From contig SEHC01000174.1 in assembly GCA_004173415.1 (NCBI GenBank), positions 1 through 6,186 on the forward strand: DNA of 6,186 nt. The letters are read 5' to 3'. The first letter of the stretch is position 1. Each line of letters begins with the position of its first letter. The DNA is from Lysobacteraceae bacterium. Its GTDB lineage: Bacteria; Pseudomonadota; Gammaproteobacteria; Xanthomonadales; Xanthomonadaceae. The notes under the pieces are model-generated. The model ran no database searches, was not told where the DNA came from, and saw only the letters and a program-made list of their open reading frames with translations. Positions 1-5,121 of the stretch are shown here, piece after piece. The position numbers and the translations under genes are program-made.

Positions 1-329
1 CTGGCCCAGATGATCAACAATGCCAGCCAGAACACCTGGTTGGAGAAAACCGGCATCCACAAGGTGGTGAGCGCGAAGCCGAGCGCGGCGGGTAAACGGA
101 TGCGGTCAAGGGCGCCGCCGGCCTGGCGTTTGCGGGACAGCTGCCAGACGCCGAAAACGACGTCCCACAGGAAGATCAGTCCCCAGATCGAGAACGCATA
201 GCCGGCAGCCACCACCAGGGTGGGGTAGCGGTCCGAGATGACGCCGTTGGTCGGCCCGAAGGCCCCTTGCTGCGAGAACCACGACACCACCGGCATGGCC
301 AGTGCGAACAAGAGGACGAGAAAGCGCAT
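1..329 (-). CDS. Partial membrane protein, TspO-related 'tryptophan-rich' family (C-terminus beyond window)
   Basis: The minus-strand frame stays open for 109 codons from ATG at 329 to the left edge, so only the N-terminal part is present. A GGAG ribosome site (337-340 on the plus strand) lies 7 nt before the ATG. The product starts with a hydrophobic helix (residues 3-18, MRFLVLLFALAMPVVSWF), has a second around residues 37-62 containing AAGYAFSIWGLIFLW, and further hydrophobic stretches around 80-95 and 99-109. The AGYAF-IWGLIF segment, followed by aromatic and Trp residues, resembles the long TspO-related membrane proteins often named 'tryptophan-rich sensory protein'. Classical TspO proteins bind porphyrins or sterols, but function in this longer branch is poorly known and I do not assign one. 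The gene is transcribed divergently from the DUF2884 gene. Gene reality is quite secure (RBS, helices, unbroken frame); the family name is less so. Confidence 0.7.
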   Translation of the reverse strand, partial: MRFLVLLFALAMPVVSWFSQQGAFGPTNGVISDRYPTLVVAAGYAFSIWGLIFLWDVVFGVWQLSRKRQAGGALDRIRLPAALGFALTTLWMPVFSNQVFWLALLIIWA

Positions 330-336
330 GGGGACT

Positions 337-340
337 CTCC
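337..340 (-). promoter_or_regulatory. Ribosome binding site of the left-edge membrane protein
   Basis: GGAG on the minus strand, 7 nt before ATG at 329. It supports this start and shows that the partial gene is real. Confidence 0.65.
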
Positions 341-401
341 GGCAGGAAAGGGCTGATCCTAGGGCCGGTCCCGTGAAGCCGGTGCGCAGTTCGCAGATCC
401 C

Positions 402-410
402 TGCCATAAG
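402..410 (+). promoter_or_regulatory. Weak candidate extended -10 for the DUF2884 gene
   Basis: TG-C-CATAAG matches an extended -10 (TG-N-TATAAT) at four of six hexamer positions and lies about 60 nt before the ATG at 473. No convincing -35 hexamer is visible upstream. The 143-bp divergent spacer (330-472) must hold promoters for both flanking genes, but this is the only moderately supported element I find in it. Confidence 0.22.
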
Positions 411-460
411 GCACGTGGCCCCGCGTTCGCCTCGGTGGCATGCTCGGCGGACCACGAACC

Positions 461-464
461 GGAG
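461..464 (+). promoter_or_regulatory. Ribosome binding site fixing the DUF2884 start
   Basis: GGAG lies 8 nt before ATG at 473. The in-frame ATG at 440 has no comparable site and would put eleven polar residues before the signal peptide, so 473 is preferred. Confidence 0.65.
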
Positions 465-472
465 ATGCCCGC

Positions 473-1210
473 ATGCGTCGCGTCCTGCCTTGCCTGCTGC
501 TTTGCGCAACCGCCACCGTCCATGCCGGGGAGGTCAGTTGCCGGATCGAAAGCGATTACGACCTCAGCATCAACGCGCAGAGCGTGATCCTGACCCGGGA
601 CAGTGGCATCCCTAAATGGATCGTGATCCGGGGCGAGCGCCTGTTCGTGGATGACCGCTGGATCCCTCTGACCGCGGAGGATCGCAAGCGGCTGGCCGAA
701 TTCGACCACGGCGCCCGCGAGGCCATGCCGCTGGCGCGCGAGATCGGTCGCGATGCGGCCGACATCGCCTTCACCGCGCTGGGCGAAGTCGCCGCCGGTT
801 TCAGTAACGATCCGGCCGGGACCCGGGCCCGGCTGGACCAGGCCCGCGACGGGATCGATGCAAGGCTGGCCCGTTCGGTGTCCGCCAACCGCTTCGACGG
901 CAGCGACCTGGGCAAGGGCATCGGTGAGGCCGTGTCCGAGGTGATCCCGCTGGTCATCGGCGACATCGTCGGCGGCGCGGTGCGGGCCGCGCTGAGCGGC
1001 GACACACGCCGCCTGGAGCAGATGGAGAACCTGGACAAGCAGATCGAAGCGCGGATCGAACCGCGGGCCAAGGCCCTGGAAAAACGCGCCGAAGCGCTTT
1101 GCGGCAAGCTGGAGGCGCTGGAACGGCTGGACAGTGCGCTGGCGTATCGTCTGCCCGCGGGCGAGGCTCTGGACCTGCTGCGGATCAAGCCGGCGGAGCC
1201 GGCGAAGTAG
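473..1210 (+). CDS. Secreted DUF2884 (YggN-like) family protein
   Basis: A 245-residue protein. Residues 1-18 (MRRVLPCLLLCATATVHA) form a Sec signal peptide with a likely cleavage after Ala18. The mature part opens with GEVSC, continues with a segment ending in WIVIRGERLFVDD and PLTAEDRKRLAEFD, and then an Ala-rich helical body. A glycine-rich stretch follows at about 147-173, and a charged helical or coiled-coil-like region at about 179-227. The order (early Cys, beta-rich start, 'LT..dR..l..f' segment, helical body, late Cys) fits DUF2884, whose E. coli member is YggN. Cys23 and Cys210 could form a disulfide in the periplasm, as both sit where YggN has cysteines. The molecular function of the family is unknown. 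There is no lipobox, so a soluble periplasmic protein is likelier than a lipoprotein. It is separated from pdhB by 123 bp with its own promoter-like sequence, so it is probably a separate transcription unit. Confidence 0.82.
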   Translation: MRRVLPCLLLCATATVHAGEVSCRIESDYDLSINAQSVILTRDSGIPKWIVIRGERLFVDDRWIPLTAEDRKRLAEFDHGAREAMPLAREIGRDAADIAFTALGEVAAGFSNDPAGTRARLDQARDGIDARLARSVSANRFDGSDLGKGIGEAVSEVIPLVIGDIVGGAVRAALSGDTRRLEQMENLDKQIEARIEPRAKALEKRAEALCGKLEALERLDSALAYRLPAGEALDLLRIKPAEPAK

Positions 1211-1234
1211 CCGCACCGACCCTGCCTGAGGGCC

Positions 1235-1254
1235 TGGTCGCGTCGATGCGACCA
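1235..1254 (+). repeat. 7-bp inverted repeat downstream of the DUF2884 gene
   Basis: TGGTCGC (1235-1241) and GCGACCA (1248-1254) form a perfect 7-bp stem with a 6-nt loop, 25 nt after the DUF2884 stop codon. No T tract follows, so it is not a standard intrinsic terminator. It could slow or protect the 3' end of the transcript, or act as a DNA site. Confidence 0.45.
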
Positions 1255-1266
1255 ATGGCGGGCGCC

Positions 1267-1277
1267 CCAAGGCTTGG
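1267..1277. promoter_or_regulatory. Possible operator dyad overlapping the pdhB -35
   Basis: CCAAG-G-CTTGG is a perfect 5-bp dyad around one central base. It overlaps the left part of the candidate -35 (1274-1279), a position where a bound repressor would block RNA polymerase. No known regulator consensus is claimed; short dyads are common in GC-rich DNA. Confidence 0.22.
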
Positions 1278-1301
1278 CCGGTCGTGCGTGGATGGCACAA
1301 T
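1274..1301 (+). promoter_or_regulatory. Candidate sigma-70 promoter of pdhB-lpdA
   Basis: TTGGCC (1274-1279) and CACAAT (1296-1301) are separated by 16 bp. Each hexamer matches the consensus at four of six positions. Transcription would start near 1308, leaving a leader of about 26 nt before the pdhB ATG. The site lies in the only intergenic space upstream of the operon. Confidence 0.42.
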
Positions 1302-1322
1302 AGGGGTCCCCCTGTGAGTACT

Positions 1323-1326
1323 GGAG
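1323..1326 (+). promoter_or_regulatory. Ribosome binding site of pdhB
   Basis: GGAG lies 7 nt before the ATG at 1334, confirming this start. Confidence 0.65.
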
Positions 1327-1333
1327 TTCCTGC

Positions 1334-2773
1334 ATGGCCGCCCTCAAGGAAGCACGCGTTCCCGATATCGGCGACTACAGCGACGTCCCGGTCATCGAGG
1401 TGCTGGTCGCGGTGGGCGACACCGTGGCCAAGGACCAGGGGCTGGTGACATTGGAGTCGGACAAGGCGACGCTGGAAGTGCCTGCGCCTTTCGCCGGCGT
1501 GGTCAGGGAACTCAAGGTCAAGCTGGGCGACTCGCTGTCCGAAGGCTCGGTGGTGGCGATGATCGAGGCCGAAGAAGCCCAGGCCGCCGCTACGCCTGCC
1601 GCTCCGGCACCCGCACCCGCGAAGGCCGCCGCGCAAGTCGCCGCGGAAACGCCGGTCGCCACTACTGAAACCGGCGCCCAGGTCGAACCGGTGGCCGTCG
1701 CCGCCGAGCCCGATCGGCTCGCCGCACGCGAGATTGCCCAGTCCGCGCCAATGGCCCTGGATCGCAAACCGGGCATCGACCCGGAAGCCTCGCCCCCGCA
1801 CAGCCCGCCGGTGCAGTTCAATGCCGAGGCGGTGCTGCCGCAGAAAGTCCCACATGCCAGCCCGGTGGTGCGCCTGTTCGCGCGCGAACTCGGCGTCGAC
1901 CTGGCCCAGGTCAGGGGCAGCGAGCGCGCCGGCCGGATCAGCAAGGAGGACGTGCAGAAGTACGTCAAGGACGCGCTGGCCAGTGGTGCCGTCGCGGGAG
2001 GCGCTCCCGCCCCGGCGGCCGCGGCCGGCGGCGGCCTCAGCCTGCTGCCGTGGCCGAAGGTCGACTTTGCCAGGTTCGGCGAGATCGAAGTCAAGCCGCT
2101 GTCGCGGATCAAGAAGATTTCCGGCGCCAACCTGGCCCGCAACTGGGCGATGATCCCGCACGTCACCCAGCACGACCATGCCGACATCACCGATCTTGAA
2201 GAACTGCGCGTGGTCCTCAACAAGGAGAACGAGAAGGCGGGGATCAAGCTGACCATGCTGGTCTTCATCATGAAGGCGGTGGTCGCCGGCCTGAAGAAGT
2301 ACCCCGACTTCAACGCATCGCTGGACGCCAACGGCGAAAACCTCACCCTGAAGAAGTATTTCCACATCGGCTTCGCCGCCGACACGCCCAACGGGCTGGT
2401 GGTGCCGGTGATCCGCGATGTGGACAGGAAGGGCTTGGCCGAGCTCGCCACGGAAATGTCCGAACTCGCGGCCAAGGCGCGCGAAGGCAAGCTGGGCCCG
2501 GCGGAAATGTCCGGCGGCTGCTTCTCGATCAGCTCGCTGGGCGGCATCGGCGGCACGGCGTTCACGCCGATAGTGAACGCGCCGGAGGTGGCCATCCTCG
2601 GGGTTTCCAAGTCCTCGATCCAGCCGGTCTGGGACGGCAAGGCCTTCCAGCCGCGCCTGCAGCTGCCGTTGTCGCTGAGCTACGACCACCGCGTCATCGA
2701 TGGCGCCTCGGCCGCGCGCTTCACCGCGTACCTGGCCCAGTTGCTCGGCGACATGCGCCGCGTGTTGTTGTGA
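1334..2773 (+). CDS. pdhB: Dihydrolipoamide acetyltransferase, E2 of pyruvate dehydrogenase
   Basis: This 479-residue protein transfers the acetyl group from lipoyl-lysine to CoA and forms the core of the cytoplasmic pyruvate dehydrogenase complex. Domains in order: one lipoyl domain (about 5-78) with the lipoylated Lys44 in ESDKATLEVP; a long Ala/Pro-rich flexible linker (about 79-170); a peripheral-subunit binding domain (about 173-215, HASPVVRLFARELGVDLAQV then GRISKEDV) that docks E3 or E1; a second short linker; and the trimer-forming catalytic domain (about 250-479) ending with SYDHRVIDG. His452 and Asp456 are the catalytic pair. Related E2 proteins carry one to three lipoyl domains; this has one, and the other lipoyl domain of the operon is on E3. 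It is followed after 10 nt by lpdA and is almost certainly cotranscribed with it. The VPDIGDY start and the pairing with a lipoyl-bearing E3 favour pyruvate dehydrogenase over oxoglutarate or branched-chain complexes. No E1 gene is adjacent. Confidence 0.96.
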   Translation: MAALKEARVPDIGDYSDVPVIEVLVAVGDTVAKDQGLVTLESDKATLEVPAPFAGVVRELKVKLGDSLSEGSVVAMIEAEEAQAAATPAAPAPAPAKAAAQVAAETPVATTETGAQVEPVAVAAEPDRLAAREIAQSAPMALDRKPGIDPEASPPHSPPVQFNAEAVLPQKVPHASPVVRLFARELGVDLAQVRGSERAGRISKEDVQKYVKDALASGAVAGGAPAPAAAAGGGLSLLPWPKVDFARFGEIEVKPLSRIKKISGANLARNWAMIPHVTQHDHADITDLEELRVVLNKENEKAGIKLTMLVFIMKAVVAGLKKYPDFNASLDANGENLTLKKYFHIGFAADTPNGLVVPVIRDVDRKGLAELATEMSELAAKAREGKLGPAEMSGGCFSISSLGGIGGTAFTPIVNAPEVAILGVSKSSIQPVWDGKAFQPRLQLPLSLSYDHRVIDGASAARFTAYLAQLLGDMRRVLL

Positions 2774-2777
2774 GGAG
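2772..2777 (+). promoter_or_regulatory. Ribosome binding site of lpdA overlapping the pdhB stop
   Basis: GAGGAG begins inside the pdhB TGA stop (2771-2773) and ends 6 nt before ATG at 2784. It selects 2784 over an in-frame ATG at 2700 inside pdhB, and suggests coupled translation of E2 and E3. Confidence 0.75.
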
Positions 2778-2783
2778 CGGACG

Positions 2784-4601
2784 ATGACGACGGTTGAGAT
2801 CAAGGTTCCGGACATCGGCGATTACACCGACGTCCCGGTCATCGAAATCCTGGTCGCCGTCGGCGACACGGTGAAGAAGGACCAGGGCCTGGTCACCCTG
2901 GAATCGGACAAGGCCACCCTGGAGGTGCCTTCGTCGGCGGCCGGCGTGGTCAAGGAGCTGAGGGTGAAGCTGGGCGACACCCTGTCCGAAGGCAGCGTGG
3001 TTGCGATCCTGGAATCCGAATCCGCCGCGGCGACGCCCGCGGCATCGGCATCGGCCCCTGCGGCGCCAGGCGCAGCGGTCAAGGCCGAAGCGGAGGCGCC
3101 CAAGCCCCCGGTCGCGCCGTCGCCGGCCGCGCCCGCGCCGCAGGCCGCGCAGGGCAGCGGCCGCGTCGCCGACATCGAATGTCGCCTGGTGGTGCTGGGT
3201 TCGGGACCTGGCGGCTACACCGCCGCCTTCCGCGCCGCCGACCTCGGCCTGGACACGGTGATGATCGAGCGTTATCCCGCCTTGGGCGGCGTCTGCCTCA
3301 ACGTCGGCTGCATTCCGTCCAAGGCCTTGCTCCATGCGGCGGCGCTGATCGAGGAAGCGGCGCATTCGGACGAGATCGGAATCAGCTTCGGCAAGCCGAA
3401 GATCGACATCGACAAATTGCGTGGCTTCAAGCAGGACAAGGTCGTCGGCCAGTTCACCAAGGGCCTGGCGGGCATGGCCAGGCAGCGCAAGGTGCGAGTC
3501 GTGCAGGGCGTGGCCGCGTTCGTTTCGCCCAACGAGATGGAGATTACCGGCGAAGACGGCAAGACCCAGTTGCTGCGCTTCGAACAGTGCATCATCGCCG
3601 CCGGTTCGCAGGCGGTGAAGCTGCCCGCGTTCCCGTGGGAAGATCCGCGGGTGATGGATTCCACCGACGCGCTGCAGCTGGTGGACGTGCCGAAGCAGCT
3701 GCTGGTCGTCGGCGGCGGCATCATCGGCCTGGAAATGGCCACGGTGTACCGCGCGCTGGGCAGCCAGGTGACCGTGGTCGAGTTCATGGACCAGCTGATG
3801 CCCGGCGCCGACAAGGACCTGGTCAAGCCACTTGCCGATCGCTTGAAGAAGCACGGCGTGGCGATCCATCTCAAGACCAGGGCAACCAAGGTGGAAGCAT
3901 CGAAGAAGGGCATCAGCGTGGCCTTCGAAAGCGCCAGCGAAGGCCAGCCCGCCGAACTGCAGACCACCACCTACGACCGCGTGCTGGTGGCGGTCGGCCG
4001 TTCGCCCAACGGCAACACGATCGGCGCGGACAAGGCCGGCGTCGGCGTGACCGATCGCGGGTTCATTCCGGTCGACCGGCAGATGCGCACCAACGTGCCG
4101 CACATCTTCGCCATCGGCGACATCGTCGGCAATCCGATGCTGGCGCACAAGGCCACGCACGAAGGCAAGCTCGCCGCCGAAGTGGCCGCCGGCGAGAAGA
4201 AGGAATGGGTTGCCCGGGTGATTCCGTCAGTGGCCTACACCGATCCGGAAATCGCCTGGGTCGGGGTCACCGAAACCGAAGCCAGGGCCAAGGGCCTGAA
4301 GGTCGGCGTCGGCAAGTTCCCGTGGGCGGCCTCGGCACGCGCGGTGGGCATCGGACGCGGCGAAGGCTTCACCAAGCTGGTGTTCGACGAGGAAACCCAT
4401 CGCATCATCGGCGGCGCGATCGTCGGCGTGCACGCCGGCGACCTGATCACCGAGATCTCGCTGGCCATCGAAATGGGCGCCGAAGCAGCAGACATAGGCC
4501 ACACGATCCATCCGCACCCGACCCTCAGTGAATCGGTCGGCATGGCGGCCGAAGTGTTCGACGGCACCATCACCGACCTGTATATCCCGAAGAAGAAGTG
4601 A
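2784..4601 (+). CDS. lpdA: Dihydrolipoamide dehydrogenase (E3) with N-terminal lipoyl domain
   Basis: A 605-residue FAD flavoprotein that reoxidises dihydrolipoamide and reduces NAD+, closing the pyruvate dehydrogenase cycle. Residues 1-79 are a lipoyl domain (Lys43 in ESDKATLEVP); 80-129 an Ala/Pro linker; 130-605 a full-length E3 body. Visible motifs: FAD-binding GSGPGG (139-144), redox disulfide Cys171/Cys176 in GGVCLNVGCIPSK, NAD-binding GGGIIG (310-315), the second FAD motif with Gly445-Asp446 in IFAIGDIVG, and the catalytic HPTLSE (His578, Glu583) in the dimerisation domain. An E3 with an attached lipoyl domain is an established variant in several proteobacteria, including Neisseria, Ralstonia and Xanthomonas relatives; it is not an artefact of a fused frame. 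The body alone matches normal E3 length of about 470-475. The gene follows pdhB by 10 nt and ends before a strong terminator. Confidence 0.96.
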   Translation: MTTVEIKVPDIGDYTDVPVIEILVAVGDTVKKDQGLVTLESDKATLEVPSSAAGVVKELRVKLGDTLSEGSVVAILESESAAATPAASASAPAAPGAAVKAEAEAPKPPVAPSPAAPAPQAAQGSGRVADIECRLVVLGSGPGGYTAAFRAADLGLDTVMIERYPALGGVCLNVGCIPSKALLHAAALIEEAAHSDEIGISFGKPKIDIDKLRGFKQDKVVGQFTKGLAGMARQRKVRVVQGVAAFVSPNEMEITGEDGKTQLLRFEQCIIAAGSQAVKLPAFPWEDPRVMDSTDALQLVDVPKQLLVVGGGIIGLEMATVYRALGSQVTVVEFMDQLMPGADKDLVKPLADRLKKHGVAIHLKTRATKVEASKKGISVAFESASEGQPAELQTTTYDRVLVAVGRSPNGNTIGADKAGVGVTDRGFIPVDRQMRTNVPHIFAIGDIVGNPMLAHKATHEGKLAAEVAAGEKKEWVARVIPSVAYTDPEIAWVGVTETEARAKGLKVGVGKFPWAASARAVGIGRGEGFTKLVFDEETHRIIGGAIVGVHAGDLITEISLAIEMGAEAADIGHTIHPHPTLSESVGMAAEVFDGTITDLYIPKKK

Positions 4602-4619
4602 TGCGGGTTGCGTATCAGC

Positions 4620-4649
4620 AAAGCCCCGGCCTGCCGGGGCTTTTGTTTT
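4620..4649 (+). terminator. Intrinsic terminator of the pdhB-lpdA operon
   Basis: AAAGCCCCGG (4620-4629) pairs with CCGGGGCTTT (4634-4643) around a 4-nt loop, followed by a T-rich tail (ttttgtttt). It starts 18 nt after the lpdA stop codon and should end the operon transcript. Confidence 0.9.
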
Positions 4650-4799
4650 GAGGGGCGCAGGTCCGCCAGCCAGACAGGTGGGTCGGCCGGCCTTTTCCCG
4701 CTTGCTCGGGGGTCTTGGCACGAGGTTGGCGGATTGCCGAAAACCGTGAAACGTTGACCGATATGCCTCGATCGCCTGTGAGGATCCTCGATCTTCGCC
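4650..4799. other. Noncoding stretch between two terminators facing each other
   Basis: I find no supportable gene here. It holds GGCCGGCC (4685-4692), distant inverted TCCGCCA/TGGCGGA (4662-4668 and 4727-4733), and the CCTCGATC pair listed separately. A TTGACC hexamer at 4754-4759 lacks a matching -10. The stretch separates the lpdA terminator from a minus-strand terminator. Confidence 0.5.
4766..4793. repeat. CCTCGATC direct repeat, 20-bp period, around GAGGATCCTC
   Basis: CCTCGATC occurs at 4766-4773 and 4786-4793, exactly 20 bp apart, close to two helical turns. The perfect 10-bp palindrome GAGGATCCTC (4780-4789) overlaps the second copy. This could be a protein site or chance; it lies just beyond the T tract of the minus-strand terminator. 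Confidence 0.35.
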
Positions 4800-4836
4800 A
4801 AAAAAGAAGCCCCGGCACGACAGGGGCCGGGGCTTC
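4800..4836 (-). terminator. Minus-strand intrinsic terminator with no protein gene upstream
   Basis: On the minus strand GAAGCCCCGGC pairs perfectly with GCCGGGGCTTC (11 bp: plus-strand arms 4806-4816 and 4826-4836; 9-nt loop), followed directly by six T (plus-strand A4800-A4805). The U tract lies only on the minus side, so it ends leftward transcription. The genes to its right are on the plus strand, so it must end a noncoding or very short transcript. Confidence 0.85.
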
Positions 4837-4840
4837 GGAG

Positions 4841-4883
4841 CGGTCTGCGGCGGAGCATCGACGAGGAAGTTGGACGCAGACCG
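4841..4883 (-). repeat. 9-bp inverted repeat forming the 5' hairpin of the candidate sRNA
   Basis: CGGTCTGCG (4841-4849) and CGCAGACCG (4875-4883) are perfect inverted copies 25 bp apart. They also fold on the plus strand, but only the minus strand has the following U tract. Confidence 0.7.
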
Positions 4884-4890
4884 TGCAAGG

Positions 4891-4918
4891 ACTGACCGGG
4901 CCTTCCGGGGAAAGTTCC
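4891..4918 (-). promoter_or_regulatory. Candidate sigma-E (ECF) promoter for the minus-strand sRNA
   Basis: On the minus strand GGAACTT (4918-4912) is followed after 15 bp by GTCAGT (4896-4891). Established sigma-E promoters have a GGAACTT-type -35 and a -10 starting with GTC or TC at about this spacing. The -35 is a full match; the -10 matches its conserved GTC but ends in T. Initiation about 7 nt downstream falls at A4884, directly before the hairpin. A sigma-70 promoter of comparable quality was not found at this place. Confidence 0.42.
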
Positions 4919-5029
4919 GGCTTTTCCACCTGAATAGGCAAATCCGCTGAAATCGGTTGCACCAGGCGTCCTGCGGGCCGCCTGCGGGTCTTGATCGTCA
5001 TGCTCGCGGGTCGCTGCGGCTTATGGCGG
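4919..5029. other. Noncoding stretch between sRNA promoter and atp promoter
   Basis: I find no supportable gene. CCTGCGGG is repeated at 4970-4977 and 4981-4988 (11-bp period). The region lies between the outward-facing candidate sRNA promoter and the atp promoter, so it could hold shared regulatory sites. Confidence 0.4.
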
Positions 5030-5059
5030 TTGCCGGTCAAATTACCTGCCTGCTATAAT
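5030..5059 (+). promoter_or_regulatory. Extended -10 promoter of the atp operon
   Basis: TATAAT (5054-5059) is a perfect -10 hexamer and is preceded by TG at 5051-5052, giving an extended -10. TTGCCG (5030-5035) serves as a -35 with four of six matches at an 18-bp spacer. Initiation near 5066 would leave a leader of about 55 nt before atpI. In this GC-rich context a perfect TATAAT stands out, and it fits the high expression expected for ATP synthase. Confidence 0.78.
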
Positions 5060-5121
5060 TTCGCGGCTCGGCGGGGCGCCTGCAACGGCCTCGCCCTCTC
5101 CATCCCACCGGGTTATCGCGT

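Larger units (their letters stand above)
4800..4884 (-). ncRNA. Candidate ~85-nt sigma-E-type small regulatory RNA
   Basis: Predicted from the sequence; I do not recognise it as a named RNA. The predicted 5' end at 4884 lies 6 nt after a sigma-E-like -10. From 4883 the RNA would form a perfect 9-bp stem, CGGUCUGCG (4883-4875) with CGCAGACCG (4849-4841), closing a 25-nt loop that contains CUUCCUC and GCUCCG. A 4-nt linker (CUCC) joins it to the 11-bp terminator hairpin and six U. Size and design (one 5' hairpin, pyrimidine-rich loop, terminator with U tail suitable for Hfq) match trans-acting sRNAs such as RybB and MicA, with no sequence homology implied. The loop could pair with Shine-Dalgarno regions of target mRNAs. 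Minus-strand reading frames across this region continue through the terminator and lack family features, so a coding alternative is weak. Promoter, stem and terminator being in register is the main argument. Confidence 0.55.

Noticed and set aside
2700..2783. A longer lpdA start at ATG 2700 inside pdhB
   Set aside because: It would add 28 residues of shifted pdhB sequence with several Cys, while ATG 2784 has a GAGGAG site and begins directly at the lipoyl domain.
359..2815. An 818-codon open frame on the minus strand opposite the DUF2884 gene and pdhB
   Set aside because: It is antisense to two well-supported genes, is rich in Arg, Gly, His and Gln without any domain, and is explained by the strong GC bias at third positions of the plus-strand codons.
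2721..4160. A 479-codon minus-strand frame opposite lpdA
   Set aside because: Same GC-bias shadow of a gene with clear catalytic motifs; no recognisable protein features.
4754..4782. TTGACC as the -35 of a plus-strand promoter
   Set aside because: The sequence 16-18 bp downstream (around TGTGAG) is a poor -10, and there is no plus-strand gene or terminator immediately downstream.
4806..4836. The 11-bp hairpin as a plus-strand terminator or second lpdA terminator
   Set aside because: No T tract follows on the plus strand; the six A lie before it, so it works only for minus-strand transcription.
4715..4933. A 72-codon plus-strand frame in the spacer
   Set aside because: It has a non-ATG start with no ribosome site, a low-complexity polar product, and lies on the hairpins that better fit a minus-strand RNA.
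4615..5040. A 141-codon minus-strand frame across the lpdA-atpI spacer
   Set aside because: It reads straight through the strong minus-strand terminator at 4800-4836, stops at the lpdA terminator region, and shows no family pattern or good ribosome site.
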